Positions 7,142 to 17,500 of a stretch of 24,409 nt of DNA are shown here, in pieces. The translations under genes were made by a program, and so were the position numbers. A model generated the notes under the pieces. The model made no database searches. It was not told the origin of the DNA and was given only the letters and a program-made list of their open reading frames with translations. The DNA is from CAIODY01 sp041192505 (lineage in GTDB: Bacteria > Bacteroidota > Bacteroidia > Chitinophagales > CAIODY01), in assembly GCA_041192505.1 (NCBI GenBank), contig JBEEMV010000061.1, forward strand, positions 1-24,409. The letters run 5' to 3'. Each line of letters opens with the position of its first letter. The first letter of the stretch is position 1.

Positions 7142-7172
7142 CAAAAGTGAATAAATTTTATTAAATATCAAA
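7142..7172 (-). promoter_or_regulatory. Near-consensus Bacteroidota promoter for the ECF sigma gene
   Basis: On the minus strand: TTTG (7172-7169), a 19-base spacer, then CACTTTTG (7149-7142), one mismatch from TAnnTTTG. The spacing is ideal. It would give a leader of about 100 bases before the ATG at 7034. Confidence 0.45.
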
Positions 7173-7193
7173 ATAAAAAAGCATTAAAAATAT

Positions 7194-7224
7194 TTTGGAA
7201 TTGACAATATTGCTTTTAACTTTG
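7194..7224 (+). promoter_or_regulatory. Consensus Bacteroidota promoter for the surface-protein gene
   Basis: TTTG at 7194-7197, a 19-base spacer, then TAACTTTG at 7217-7224: an exact match to TTTG-N19-TAnnTTTG. Transcription would begin near 7231, leaving a leader of about 80 bases before the ATG at 7313. Confidence 0.75.
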
Positions 7225-7312
7225 GATGTTACAAACTATTCAATTAATTAAAACTATAGACAAGCAACTTAACCTAATGGTTGCATTACCTTAAAACTAA
7301 AAAATATTTACA

Positions 7313-10300
7313 ATGAAAAAACTTTTATTTATCGTTGGATTGCTAGTAAGCATACATCAATTTTCGTTTGGTCAGGTTGCACCATATTGTCCGCCAATGT
7401 ATACCAATTCGCCTTCTGGGGATTACATTAATAAAGTTCAATTAGGAACTATTAATAACTCAAATTCTGGCCCAAATGGTTCAAGCCCTAACTATTATAT
7501 AAATGATAGTTCGGCTTTTGGTTGTGTACAATTAAATCCAGGTATGACATACACAATGACTGTTCAATGCGGCACATGGTCAACAGCTGCCAACAATATT
7601 TTTGTTTGGATTGATTATGATCACAGTCATTCGTTTACTTCAACTGAACTCATTGGTCAAGTTACTAACATGACTGGCAATCAAACTTCTACTATAACGT
7701 TTACGGTTCCTGTAACTTCTAATTCTGGAAATACTAGAATGAGAGTACGAGAAATATTTGGTTCCAATGTTACCGCCCCCGACCCTTGTACTAGTTTTGG
7801 TTTTGGAGAAGTTGAAGATTATTGCGTTAGTATTATTTCGCCTTATGCTTCTGATATTGGAACATCCAATATAATAGCTCCGAGCAGTGGATGTGGCTTA
7901 ACAAGTACAACACCAATTACTGCAGTTTTTTTTAATAGCGGTACTGATACGATATTTAATTTCACAGTATCTTATGATATAAATAGTGGCTTTTCTACAG
8001 CCACCGAAATTGTAAATGATACTATCATTCCGCAAACATCTTATACTTATACTTTTAATACACTTGCCGATTTTTCAACACCAGGTCCAAATATTGTAAG
8101 TATTGGGGCTGCGTTAAATCCTGCCGATTCCAATAGTTTAAATGATATTGTTATCCGAACCATAAATAATTATTTACTGATCAATACATTTCCATTTATC
8201 GAAGATTTTGAATCGGGTAGTTTATCAATAGCGGCAAGAACCTATAATGGTTCAAGCGCCCAAAGTTTTACAACTTATATGGCAGCTAATAATAGCGCTA
8301 ATGGTTTTGATATGACAGGCTCGAATGGCGGTGGCTTTACTACACCTACATTAGGTACTGAATGGACAATGAATCAGGCATCGAGCAGTACTTTAGATTA
8401 TTGTGTAGATGCTACTGATACGGCTAATTTGCACTGTGGTATGTTGTTAAAATTTGACTTAAAACAAACAGCTACATTTGATGAAATGTATAGCAGCTTT
8501 AGGGTATTAGTAAACGGGGTACAAATTAGTCCAACATATCATCCAACTCAATCGAATGTTGGTACTAATCTCGATCCTTTTATTAGATATACGCTAAACC
8601 TTAATCCTTATATTGGTACTGCATTTAATTTAACATTTGAGGGCAGAAATAAATATGATTCGGTTTCTGCTATTCCGGGCGATAACGCTTATATAGATAA
8701 CATTAGATTAGGACCAACGCCACCAATTGATATAACTACGGTTAGAATATTAAATCCGTCGAGCAATTGCGTTGTAGGTAATGATTCAGTTATTGCGGTA
8801 TTTAAAAATACAGGTTGCAATGTGCTTTTAGCAGGAACTCAAATACCATTAAATTTTAAATTAAATTCAATTCCGTTATTTAATGAAATTTATACATTGC
8901 CAGCTAATTTAGCTTTTAATGATTCTTTTACTTTTACTTTTCCATTAAGTCATTTTAATACCACGATAGGTCGCTATGCACTAAAAGTATTTTCCACAAT
9001 GCCTAATGATGGCGATCCATTTAACGATGCCGATTCAATTGTGTTTATAAAACAACCTACCGTAAATAATTTTAATGCAATACCATTTACTTTTCCGTAT
9101 CACGAATCGTTTGATACAGTTGCAACATATTGGCTAGGTGCTCCTGTAGTAGGTGTAGATAATTGGACAATAAACTTAGGTACAATGATAGGTTCGCCAG
9201 GGTTATCAGGGCCACATACAGGAACAGGGTTTGCAAATTTTTCTTATTTAAATGCAGCGAATAATGAAGCAGATTTAATAAGCCCTTGTTTAGATTTTAG
9301 TTCATTAAATCATCCATCATTAAAATTTTGGGTTGATCAATATGCTTTTGCAAATATCAATACTTATTTACTGCCGTTTATATCTACAAATGGTGGAATT
9401 ACATATACTCAAATAGATTCTATTAATATACAAAACAATTTATCATCACCAGCAAACTGGGTTCAATTTCAAATTTGTTTAGATGCTTATGCGCATCAAC
9501 CCGATGTGAAATTGAAATTCAGAGCACATACAAATTCAACTCAAAATATTTCTATTGATGATGTGTTAATAGAAGATGTAGCAGATACAAATTCAGTAAG
9601 TGTAGTTTCTGATACAGTATGTTCGGGTGCATATATCACAGCGTTAATAAATAGTACAGTAGCTGGAAGAAAATATTTTATTGCTAATGGAAATAACACA
9701 ATACTTTCTGCTAAAAAAAATGGTAACGGTGGTACATTAAGTATAACTACTACATCATCAGTAAATAATTCATTTACATTAAAAATTGGTTTTACTGATA
9801 GTTTACCAAGATTGTATTGCGAATTTTATATGAAAGATACAGTAGCAATTAAGGTATATCAGCAAACGATTGCAGCTGCTGGTAATGATACGGCTCTTTG
9901 CTTTGGTGCTTCTACAAATTTAAATGCACAAGGCGGTTTAACCTATCAATGGACACCTTCAATTGGATTAAGCAACCCCAACATTGCTAACCCAGTAGTA
10001 AATATTACAAGTACTACTACCTATACGTTGGTGGCTAATAATCCAGCTAATTGCCCAACAAGTGATAATATAATTGTATCTGTTACGCCTATCCCAACTG
10101 CATTTGCAGGGGTAGATAAAATAGTATGTGGTATTACAAATCCTGCAACCATTGGTGGTTTGCCAGCAGCTATAAATGGCTCAGCACCTTATACTTATAG
10201 TTGGGCACCTACAACAGGTTTTTTAACAGGAACTAATGTTTCTAATCCGTCAGTAGCACCAAGTATTACCACAGCCTACATATTAGTTGTTTCAGATAAT

Positions 10301-11797
10301 AATGGATGTACTGCTACAGATACCGTAGTGATAACGGCAGATACCCCAATCACATATTCATTATCATCTACAAATGTTACTTGCAATGGTTTAACCAATG
10401 GTTCGGCATCAATATCTATATCAGGTGGTACAAATCCAGTTGTATTGTGGGGTACATCGCCTAATACAAGTATAAATCCGATTACAAATTTAGCTCCGAA
10501 TAAATATATGGTTTATATTACTGATGCATTGGGTTGTACAAAATTAGATAGCGTAACTATTACCCAACCTAATTCATTAACACTTTCACTTTTATCGGGT
10601 AGTACTACCTGTGGTTTATGTAACGGAAATATTGCAACAGTAATAACTGGTGGCTCTTCGCCATTTAATTATAATTGGTCAAATGGCACTCACAACGATT
10701 CAATAGTTAATGCATGTAATGGTAAGTATTCATTAACAGTAGTTGATGCTATGGGTTGCTCAAAATTAGATTCAACAACAGTTACAGGTCCAGGGGGTTC
10801 GGCAGCATTTAAAGTTGATGCAGGAAAAGATATTGATGTATGCCAAGGATATTCGGTATACATTGGCGGTGTTCCTACTTTAAGTGGTGGCTCTACTCCA
10901 TACTCTTATCAATGGACACCAAATAATTTCTTATCATCATCTACCAATTCAAATCCGTTTGTAATATTACCTACTACCACTACTACTTATTTTGTAACTG
11001 CTTCAGATGGTAATGGCTGTGTAAAAACAGATTCTGTTAAAATCATAGTTCATCCATTGCCGATTGCTAATGCAGGTTCGAATATTACTTATTGTAAACA
11101 AGCCAACGCAGTAATTGGCGCCCCTGCAACGAATGGCTTAACCTATCTTTGGACACCTTCAGCAGGGTTAAACAATGCTTCAGTTGCTAATCCTACTGTA
11201 AATATTACAGCTTCTGAAACTTATACAGTAACCGCTACTGATAATAATGGATGTTTTTCTACCGATCAAATTGTTGTTACTGTAAACCCAGTGCCTATTA
11301 TCAATGCTGGTTCAGATGTGTTTTGTTTCAACAACACACCAGTATCATTATCTGCAAATGGGGCTTCTAATTTTATTTGGTCGCCACCTTATGGTTTAAC
11401 CACCACTTTTGGTTCAAATGTTCAAGCCAATCCTTCAACCACAACTACTTATACAGTAACTGGTATTGATGCAAACGGATGTACAAGTACGGATGACGTA
11501 GTAGTTTATATTACATCTACTGGTGTTGATGAAATATCATCAGCAATTGATTTGAAAATTTATCCAAACCCATTTCAACAAAATACAAGTATCGAATTTA
11601 ATTTAACTGAAATGAAAGATGTAAAAATATTGTTGTTCAATATTCAAGGACAATTATTAAATACATTAATGGATGAAAATAAAGTTATTGGTAATCATAA
11701 AGTAAGCTTAAATGCAGATGATTTAGCTGCAGGACAATACATCTTACTAATAAAAACAAATGATGGAATGGTAGTTAAGAAAATTGTTAAACAATAG
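7313..11797 (+). CDS. Large secreted multidomain surface protein with T9SS sorting domain
   Basis: 1494 residues. A signal peptide (about 1-20, ending FSFGQ) is followed by a GEVED-type domain (about 25-175, with WIDYDHSHSFTSTELIG and FGEVEDYCV), a CARDB-like stretch (about 180-285), a MAM/jelly-roll-like segment opening PFIEDFESG (about 295-465), a second CARDB-like stretch (470-580), a second jelly-roll-like segment opening FPYHESFD (about 595-755), PKD/Ig-like repeats (about 850-1010), two SprB-type repeats (about 1012-1165, with CNGxxNGS and TDALGCTKLDSVTI motifs), three more PKD-like repeats (about 1167-1400) and a C-terminal T9SS type A sorting domain (about 1413-1494, LKIYPNPF ... GQYILLIKTN ... 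VVKKIVKQ). So it is exported by Sec, crosses the outer membrane by T9SS and is anchored or released at the surface. The make-up suggests adhesion or matrix/motility; no catalytic domain is seen. It has its own consensus promoter and terminator and is probably monocistronic. Confidence 0.93.
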   Translation: MKKLLFIVGLLVSIHQFSFGQVAPYCPPMYTNSPSGDYINKVQLGTINNSNSGPNGSSPNYYINDSSAFGCVQLNPGMTYTMTVQCGTWSTAANNIFVWIDYDHSHSFTSTELIGQVTNMTGNQTSTITFTVPVTSNSGNTRMRVREIFGSNVTAPDPCTSFGFGEVEDYCVSIISPYASDIGTSNIIAPSSGCGLTSTTPITAVFFNSGTDTIFNFTVSYDINSGFSTATEIVNDTIIPQTSYTYTFNTLADFSTPGPNIVSIGAALNPADSNSLNDIVIRTINNYLLINTFPFIEDFESGSLSIAARTYNGSSAQSFTTYMAANNSANGFDMTGSNGGGFTTPTLGTEWTMNQASSSTLDYCVDATDTANLHCGMLLKFDLKQTATFDEMYSSFRVLVNGVQISPTYHPTQSNVGTNLDPFIRYTLNLNPYIGTAFNLTFEGRNKYDSVSAIPGDNAYIDNIRLGPTPPIDITTVRILNPSSNCVVGNDSVIAVFKNTGCNVLLAGTQIPLNFKLNSIPLFNEIYTLPANLAFNDSFTFTFPLSHFNTTIGRYALKVFSTMPNDGDPFNDADSIVFIKQPTVNNFNAIPFTFPYHESFDTVATYWLGAPVVGVDNWTINLGTMIGSPGLSGPHTGTGFANFSYLNAANNEADLISPCLDFSSLNHPSLKFWVDQYAFANINTYLLPFISTNGGITYTQIDSINIQNNLSSPANWVQFQICLDAYAHQPDVKLKFRAHTNSTQNISIDDVLIEDVADTNSVSVVSDTVCSGAYITALINSTVAGRKYFIANGNNTILSAKKNGNGGTLSITTTSSVNNSFTLKIGFTDSLPRLYCEFYMKDTVAIKVYQQTIAAAGNDTALCFGASTNLNAQGGLTYQWTPSIGLSNPNIANPVVNITSTTTYTLVANNPANCPTSDNIIVSVTPIPTAFAGVDKIVCGITNPATIGGLPAAINGSAPYTYSWAPTTGFLTGTNVSNPSVAPSITTAYILVVSDNNGCTATDTVVITADTPITYSLSSTNVTCNGLTNGSASISISGGTNPVVLWGTSPNTSINPITNLAPNKYMVYITDALGCTKLDSVTITQPNSLTLSLLSGSTTCGLCNGNIATVITGGSSPFNYNWSNGTHNDSIVNACNGKYSLTVVDAMGCSKLDSTTVTGPGGSAAFKVDAGKDIDVCQGYSVYIGGVPTLSGGSTPYSYQWTPNNFLSSSTNSNPFVILPTTTTTYFVTASDGNGCVKTDSVKIIVHPLPIANAGSNITYCKQANAVIGAPATNGLTYLWTPSAGLNNASVANPTVNITASETYTVTATDNNGCFSTDQIVVTVNPVPIINAGSDVFCFNNTPVSLSANGASNFIWSPPYGLTTTFGSNVQANPSTTTTYTVTGIDANGCTSTDDVVVYITSTGVDEISSAIDLKIYPNPFQQNTSIEFNLTEMKDVKILLFNIQGQLLNTLMDENKVIGNHKVSLNADDLAAGQYILLIKTNDGMVVKKIVKQ
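9935..11210 (+). repeat. Duplicated PKD-like domain coding repeats inside the surface-protein gene
   Basis: The stretch at about 9935-10010 (encoding GLTYQWTPSIGLSNPNIANP) and that at about 11136-11210 (encoding GLTYLWTPSAGLNNASVANP) are clearly related at DNA as well as protein level, pointing to internal domain duplication. The coordinates span both copies and the sequence between them. Confidence 0.65.
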
Positions 11798-11809
11798 AAC
11801 TAATCCTTG

Positions 11810-11859
11810 AAAAATAAAAAGGGCTGAACTTAAATTTAAGTTCAGCCCTTTTTATTTTT
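11810..11859. terminator. Bidirectional terminator: 50-bp perfect palindrome
   Basis: The 50 bases are a perfect palindrome centred at 11834/11835, with a core GGGCTGAACTTAAA (11821-11834) and its exact reverse complement, flanked by A-runs on the left and T-runs on the right. It lies between the convergent surface-protein gene (stop 11797) and lipoprotein gene (stop 11870), so either strand reads a GC-rich hairpin followed by a T tract. Confidence 0.92.
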
Positions 11860-11869
11860 TTTACAAAAA

Positions 11870-12421
11870 CTATTTAACAATAGTAGCCGTAATTTCAAAA
11901 GTTAATTTTGCAGTCATTGGTACTTTGTGGCCAATAGCAGCATTGTTAGCACCGCCAACTATAAAATTAAATTTATCAGCTTTTAAATAAGGCGCTACAT
12001 CGCTATTATTCATACTTAAAGTTAAAGTAGTTGAACCATTATGCAATACAGGATTTGCGCTACCAACTTTTAAAGTTGATAAACTTGTGCCCGATAATTG
12101 AGCGTATACACTATCTAACACATTAAATGTTTGTGCAGGTGCATGTAACGAATCGTTCATTGTTAATGTACAAGTTTTTAAAACCACTTTTTTTATCTTG
12201 CTAATATCAAAACCTTTATCACTTGCCAATTGTGTAAGATTAGTTACTACATCGGTTCCGGCAATTGAAAAAGCACCAACATGCGATGTTGAATCTAATG
12301 TAAAATTTACACCATCAAAATCTTTAGTGAATGATGCATCAATTTCCTTTTTACAAGAAGAAAAAAAAACTGTAGCCGATAAAATTGTTACCGCTAATAC
12401 ATTGAAAAATTTTGTAGTCAT
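11870..12421 (-). CDS. Lipoprotein of unknown function
   Basis: 183 residues. The N-terminus is a lipoprotein signal: hydrophobic core LAVTILSATVFF then lipobox FSSC with C23 as the lipidated residue. The mature start CKKEID resembles the charged lysine-then-acidic export signal that directs lipoproteins to the cell surface in some Flavobacteriia, so surface exposure is possible (inference). The rest is Ser/Thr/Asn-rich with alternating hydrophobic residues, suggesting a beta-sandwich of about 150 residues ending LTFEITATIVK. No family recognised. It is convergent with the large surface protein and shares its terminator; whether they act together is unknown. Confidence 0.85.
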   Translation of the reverse strand: MTTKFFNVLAVTILSATVFFSSCKKEIDASFTKDFDGVNFTLDSTSHVGAFSIAGTDVVTNLTQLASDKGFDISKIKKVVLKTCTLTMNDSLHAPAQTFNVLDSVYAQLSGTSLSTLKVGSANPVLHNGSTTLTLSMNNSDVAPYLKADKFNFIVGGANNAAIGHKVPMTAKLTFEITATIVK

Positions 12422-12477
12422 AATAATTTAGTTTTTATTGTTGCGAATATTTTATTTAGCAAATCTATATAAAAAAA

Positions 12478-13062
12478 ATGATTTCACTTTCCGACCTACA
12501 AAAATCTATTTGGTTCAATACAGATTTATTTTTACATAAAAAGGAGATAACGAGCAAAATATATGCTTCGAGCAGCACAATAATTGAATCAATAAAAACA
12601 ACTTCGTTCTGCGTTAATACTGCCTTGCAGTTTCAAAATCCAAAAATATCAAAGGGTGAAAATTATAATAATTTGCCTTGGGTAATGGTAGATTTTCCTT
12701 GCATTTTCAGTATCAAAAATATTTTTGCTTTCAGAATATTTTTTTTGTGGGGCACCGAAATAAATTTTTTCTTTTTGCTAAAAGGCATATTTTTAAACCA
12801 ATACTTACCCTATATATTGCAAAATATTTACAAAGAAGAATTTAAAGATGTGTTGATTTGTAGGCATGAAAATTTATGGCAACACCATATTGATGAAACA
12901 TACACAAGCATTCAATCTTTAAATATTGAGCAAATAAAATTAAAAATAGAACAACAAGGATTTTTGAAATTAGCGATTCATAAAAATGCAAATAGCATTG
13001 AAACTGTTGAACAACAAGCGCTTGAAGCATGGCTAATTTATTGCAAATTATCGGCAGTGTAA
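12478..13062 (+). CDS. Conserved-looking hypothetical protein
   Basis: 194 residues, not recognised. The middle (about 75-120) is rich in Phe, Leu and Ile (PCIFSIKNIFAFRIFFLWGTEINFFFLLKG) but broken by charged residues, so it is more likely a buried beta/alpha core than membrane segments. It ends with helical, Glu/Gln-rich sequence. No signal peptide, so probably cytoplasmic. Its last 25 bases overlap, tail to tail, the end of the SprT-like gene on the other strand. It is divergent from the lipoprotein gene, 56 bases away. It could be a Bacteroidota-specific small protein; I see no catalytic motif. Confidence 0.72.
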   Translation: MISLSDLQKSIWFNTDLFLHKKEITSKIYASSSTIIESIKTTSFCVNTALQFQNPKISKGENYNNLPWVMVDFPCIFSIKNIFAFRIFFLWGTEINFFFLLKGIFLNQYLPYILQNIYKEEFKDVLICRHENLWQHHIDETYTSIQSLNIEQIKLKIEQQGFLKLAIHKNANSIETVEQQALEAWLIYCKLSAV

Positions 13063-13673
13063 ATTTTTGTAACTTCGGCTACAGGGCTAACTCGATAGAT
13101 TAAGCCACTTTTAATTTCTTTACACAAATAATTTTTTCGTAATTTTTTATCTAATCTAAAAATACGGCTTTCGGTATGTAACGAAAAATGAGTACCCAAA
13201 CTTAATTCGTTTACCAATTTATTTTTTTGAAGATTATAATTATTTAAAACCTGCATAAGCTTCACATCGCCACAGCTGGCAGCCTTAGGGTTTTGCATAT
13301 ACCCCAGCAAAGCCAACCGTATATCATCAGGAAAAACGGGTTGGTGAAACAAGAATGGCTGCATCAATATTTTAAATTCATTTTTCCATTCAATACCATG
13401 CGAAGCTACTTTGTATCCAAATTTTTCATGCGTTGTAAGATGTGCTAATTCATGAACCAACGTAATTAAAAAGTTATATTTATTTAAGGTATGATTAATT
13501 GTAATGCGGTGCTGTTCGCCTTTTCGGGGTGCTCTATAATCGCCCAGCTTAGTTTGCCTATTCCATTTTATAGTAAGATGAACTTTATGAAATAAAATAA
13601 GTTGTGCAATTTCCATACAAGCAATTTCGGGAATATGCTTTTTTAAAATATCGGCTAAATGCTGTTGCGTCAT
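13038..13673 (-). CDS. SprT-like zinc metalloprotein
   Basis: 211 residues. The zinc-protease motif HELAH is at 74-78 (TLVHELAHLTTHEKFGYKVASHGIEWKNEF), with H92 in SHGIEW as the likely third ligand, the arrangement of SprT/Spartan-type domains. The N-terminal part has the LTIKWNRQTKLGDYRAPRKG strand region that precedes HExxH in this family. Eukaryotic Spartan proteases cut DNA-protein crosslinks; the role of bacterial SprT is poorly defined. The C-terminal third (about 130-211) has no clear zinc-ribbon cysteines. The ATG follows directly on the TAA of the pseudouridine synthase gene, with no bases between, so translation is probably coupled. The 3' end overlaps the unknown gene on the other strand by 25 bases. 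Confidence 0.88.
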   Translation of the reverse strand: MTQQHLADILKKHIPEIACMEIAQLILFHKVHLTIKWNRQTKLGDYRAPRKGEQHRITINHTLNKYNFLITLVHELAHLTTHEKFGYKVASHGIEWKNEFKILMQPFLFHQPVFPDDIRLALLGYMQNPKAASCGDVKLMQVLNNYNLQKNKLVNELSLGTHFSLHTESRIFRLDKKLRKNYLCKEIKSGLIYRVSPVAEVTKIYTADNLQ

Positions 13674-14393
13674 TTATATTTTTTCAAGTTGTTTAATCAC
13701 GGCAGCAAAATCTTTAGGCAATGCTGCTTTTACTATTAATGGTTTTTCATCTTTAATATGATTAAATTCTATTTGTACTGCATGTAGTGTAAGTCGCTCC
13801 ATTAGCGGCTTTTCGGCTTCTTGCAATTTACTTAATTTATATTTTCGTTTTACTGTTGATAATAAAAAAGGCTCGGCGCTGCCATACAATTCATCTACTA
13901 AAAGTGGATGACCAATGGCTAAAAAATGAACTCTAATTTGATGTGTTCTACCCGTTTCGGGATAGGCCTCAACTAATGAAATACTATTGCCAAAATGCTG
14001 TATGGTTTTAAATCTTGTAATCGCTGTTTTACCATGTTTTTCAGTGGCTTCCATTCTGCCAGCCTTTGATGGATCTTCTATTATTTTGTAATCAATAATG
14101 CCCGATTCAGGTGTTTCGCCATGAACCAATGCCCAATATGTTTTTTGTAAAGTATGATGCTCAAATTGTAAACTTAAATGTTTGTGCGCTGCTTCATTTT
14201 TTGCAAAGCATAATACACCACTGGTATATTTATCTATACGATGTGCAACAAAAACGGTATTGTGTATTTTTTTTAACTCGGCTAATACATTAGTAATGGT
14301 GCTGTCAAATCTATCAGGAATGGTAAGCATTCCAGCAGGTTTGTTTACTATCAAATAATCACTATCTTCAAAAATGATTTCAAGTTTTTTCAT
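13674..14393 (-). CDS. RluA-family pseudouridine synthase
   Basis: 239 residues from the ATG at 14393. An in-frame TTG at 14402 would add three residues and is not preferred. The family motif HRIDKYTSGVLCFAK is at about 51-65, with catalytic aspartate D54, preceded by the IIFEDSDYLIVNKPAGMLT opening typical of RluA/RluC/RluD enzymes, and followed by RTHQIRVHFLAIGHPLLVD. No S4 domain, so it is closest to short RluA/TruC-type enzymes that modify rRNA or tRNA; the target uridine cannot be told. It is the first gene of a two-gene unit with the SprT-like gene, which abuts it exactly. Confidence 0.92.
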   Translation of the reverse strand: MKKLEIIFEDSDYLIVNKPAGMLTIPDRFDSTITNVLAELKKIHNTVFVAHRIDKYTSGVLCFAKNEAAHKHLSLQFEHHTLQKTYWALVHGETPESGIIDYKIIEDPSKAGRMEATEKHGKTAITRFKTIQHFGNSISLVEAYPETGRTHQIRVHFLAIGHPLLVDELYGSAEPFLLSTVKRKYKLSKLQEAEKPLMERLTLHAVQIEFNHIKDEKPLIVKAALPKDFAAVIKQLEKI

Positions 14394-14533
14394 TGTTGGC
14401 AAATATAATCAATTCTAGTTTGAATCATTTTTTGAAATATCATCATTTACATTTTTTACGTATATGATTATTCGAAATAGAATATTACATTGTCTGCCAT
14501 CAAGCTATTACATACCACTAAATAGATATTATT

Positions 14534-17500
14534 ATGAATTTAAGCGCCGATATACAATCGTATTTTAATATTTCGCCTCATTGCATTTGTGTTTTTATTA
14601 ATAACTCAAAAACCAAAAATAAATTTGTTTTTGAAACACAATTTTTGAATAAAAAATTTATTGAAAAATTTGGTATTAGCCATATTGATAAAGCACCAAA
14701 AATATTAAACGATTTTTTTTCGAATGAAATTGCAAAAGAAATTATACAAAATTCCGAATCTGTTTTTAACAGCGGAATAGCGGCAGAACTTAGCAATAAA
14801 GTCATACAGCATTCAACGGGCAATTTTTTTGTAGATATTGAAATTCAGAAATTGAATGAATGGCTTGTTTTAAAATTTAAAAATTGCACAACACAACCTA
14901 AGGAAGAACAAAAAGATAAAGACCAATTATTGCAAGAAGCATTTCAGCTATTTAAAATGGCAACATTTGAAGTAGATATGCAAACAAAAATAATTACCTC
15001 ATCATTTAATCTCGAAAAATTGGTTGGCGTTAAACAAAGCAATAAGCCGCTTACATTAGATTTTTTGCAACAACTTATGTTACCAGCCGAACAGCAGGAA
15101 TCAAAAACGAATTTAGAAAAACTGTTTCAAGCTAAAGAAAATATAGTTGTAGAAAGAAAATTTATACAGCCCGATGGCAATACAATATGCTTGAAAGTAT
15201 TTTGCAAATCTATATTCAAAAACAATATTTGTATAAAATTGATTGGCACTGTAAAAGATATTACAGACAGTAAAACCAAATTGGATGAGAGTTTGAAAAA
15301 TTCAAAACTAATTGAATACGCCCATACCAATTTAGGAATGGGCACTTATACTATTGATTTAAAAACAGGATTATTAGAAACCGATTTTAATATTTCGGCA
15401 TTATTAGAGATGCCAAATTTACAATTCAAATTTACCCCAAGCGAACTGGCTGTATATTCTGATAAAGAAGATTTTGAAGATTCGATGAATAGATTTCAGC
15501 AGATTTTAATTGATAAAAAGCCATATAATTATGTTAGAAAATTCAAATCAGCATCGGGCAAAATAATTTATTTAGAAGTAAATGTGATGGTAGTTGAAGA
15601 GGATGGAAAAGTAGAAAAATTATTTGGTGTATTTAGAAATATTACCACCCGAAAAATTCAAGAAATAAAACTTCAGCAAGCCGATGAAAAATTAAGAATG
15701 AATAGTGAAATGCTTGCCAAGGCACATCATTTATTAGAAATGGGATCATATGAAATGAATATAAAAACAGGAATTATTGTATCCGATTTAGATCCAATTG
15801 AATTATTTGAATTACCCAAAAATCAGCGCATTTTTACAATTGATGAGTACATAAAAATGTTGGCAACGGAAGATAAAATTCAATTTGAAAAAGATCTGAA
15901 TAATGCAACTAAAACACATACCAAATATTCATCTGAAAGAAAATTGATAACGCCCAAAGGCAACATAAGATATATTGAAATATTGGCCATGCCTGTATTT
16001 GACGAGCAAAATAATTTAATAAAAATAGAAGGTACGCTTAGAAATATTACAGAACGAAAAAGCAAAGAAGTAATTATTCAACAAACTAAGCTCGAACTTT
16101 CGGAAACTATAAAAATGCTTGAAGAAGCACAAAGGCTTTTGCAAATGGGTACTTATACGGTTGATTTAAAAACAAAAAATATTACATCAACATTAGATAT
16201 AAATGAATTGTATGAATTGCCCGAAGACAATACTGAATTTACTTTAGCCGATTATTTTAAATATATAAACAAGCAAGAAGTTGATGAAGCAAAAGTGATT
16301 TTTAAAAAACTGATTGATCAGGGTACACCATTTTCAAGAGAACGAAAAATACTAACGGCAAAAGGAAATGATAAATATGTTGAGATTACCGGAAATCCAT
16401 TTTATGAAAACAATATAATTACAAAAATTACGGGCACTTTTAGAGATATAACTTTTAGAAAACGATTAGAACAAAAATTATTAAATACTGAAATAAAATT
16501 ATTAGAGGCTCAAAATCTGCTTCGAATGGGCACCTATGAAATGGATTTAAAAAACAATAAAATTGAACATTCATTAGAGTTGTCGGAAATATTAGAAATT
16601 GAAGATTCTAAAATGATTCAAAGTATTGAAGAGTTTATTAGCTATGTACATAATGATGATAAATTGCTAACATCAACACATATTAAAGCATTGATAGAAG
16701 GCGCAAACGTAGAAAATAAGGTAGAACGGAAAATGATAACCCGAAAAGGAAATATAAAATTTTTGGAATTATTTGCTCGAACTATTGTTGCGAATGGTGT
16801 GGCAACAAAACTGTATGGCACATTTAGAGATATTACAGAAAAAAAATTGCAAGAAATTTGGATGCAAGAAAATCAAACTCGTTTATCGGAAGCAAGTTTG
16901 GCTTTAAAAAATGGCACTTTTCATTTTAATCTAAATTCTAAAATGATAACCCTATCAGATGAAGTAATTACAATTTTAGAAAATAAAATTCCGAAATTTA
17001 TTCATGTGTTAGATTTTTTTAAGTTTATACCCAATCAAACTCGAAATTATTTTTTTCAAAATTTTGTTAATTTAATTGAGCAAGAAGAGCCAATTAAGCA
17101 AATTGTAAAGCTGCAATTTGAAGATAATAGTTACCACTATATTGATGTATCAGGAAATATAACAACAGATAAAAAATTTTATAAAGGAACTTTCAGAGAC
17201 ATTACCGAACAGCATGAAAAAGACATTGCATTAATGCGCAGCGAAGAGCGTTTTAGATTGTTATTTGAAAACACTCCATCATTATATTTTTTATTAAATA
17301 CTGATGGAATTATTATGTCAGTTAATCAATATGGTGTTGATTATTTAGGCTTTAAAAAAACAGATTTAATTAATCATCATCATACCATTTTATTTCATCC
17401 TGATGATAAAGCATTGGCTTCAAAAAACTTGGAATTATTAAAACAAACTACCGATAATTTTTTGCAATGGGAGATTAGAAAAAAGAAAAAATCGGGCGAA

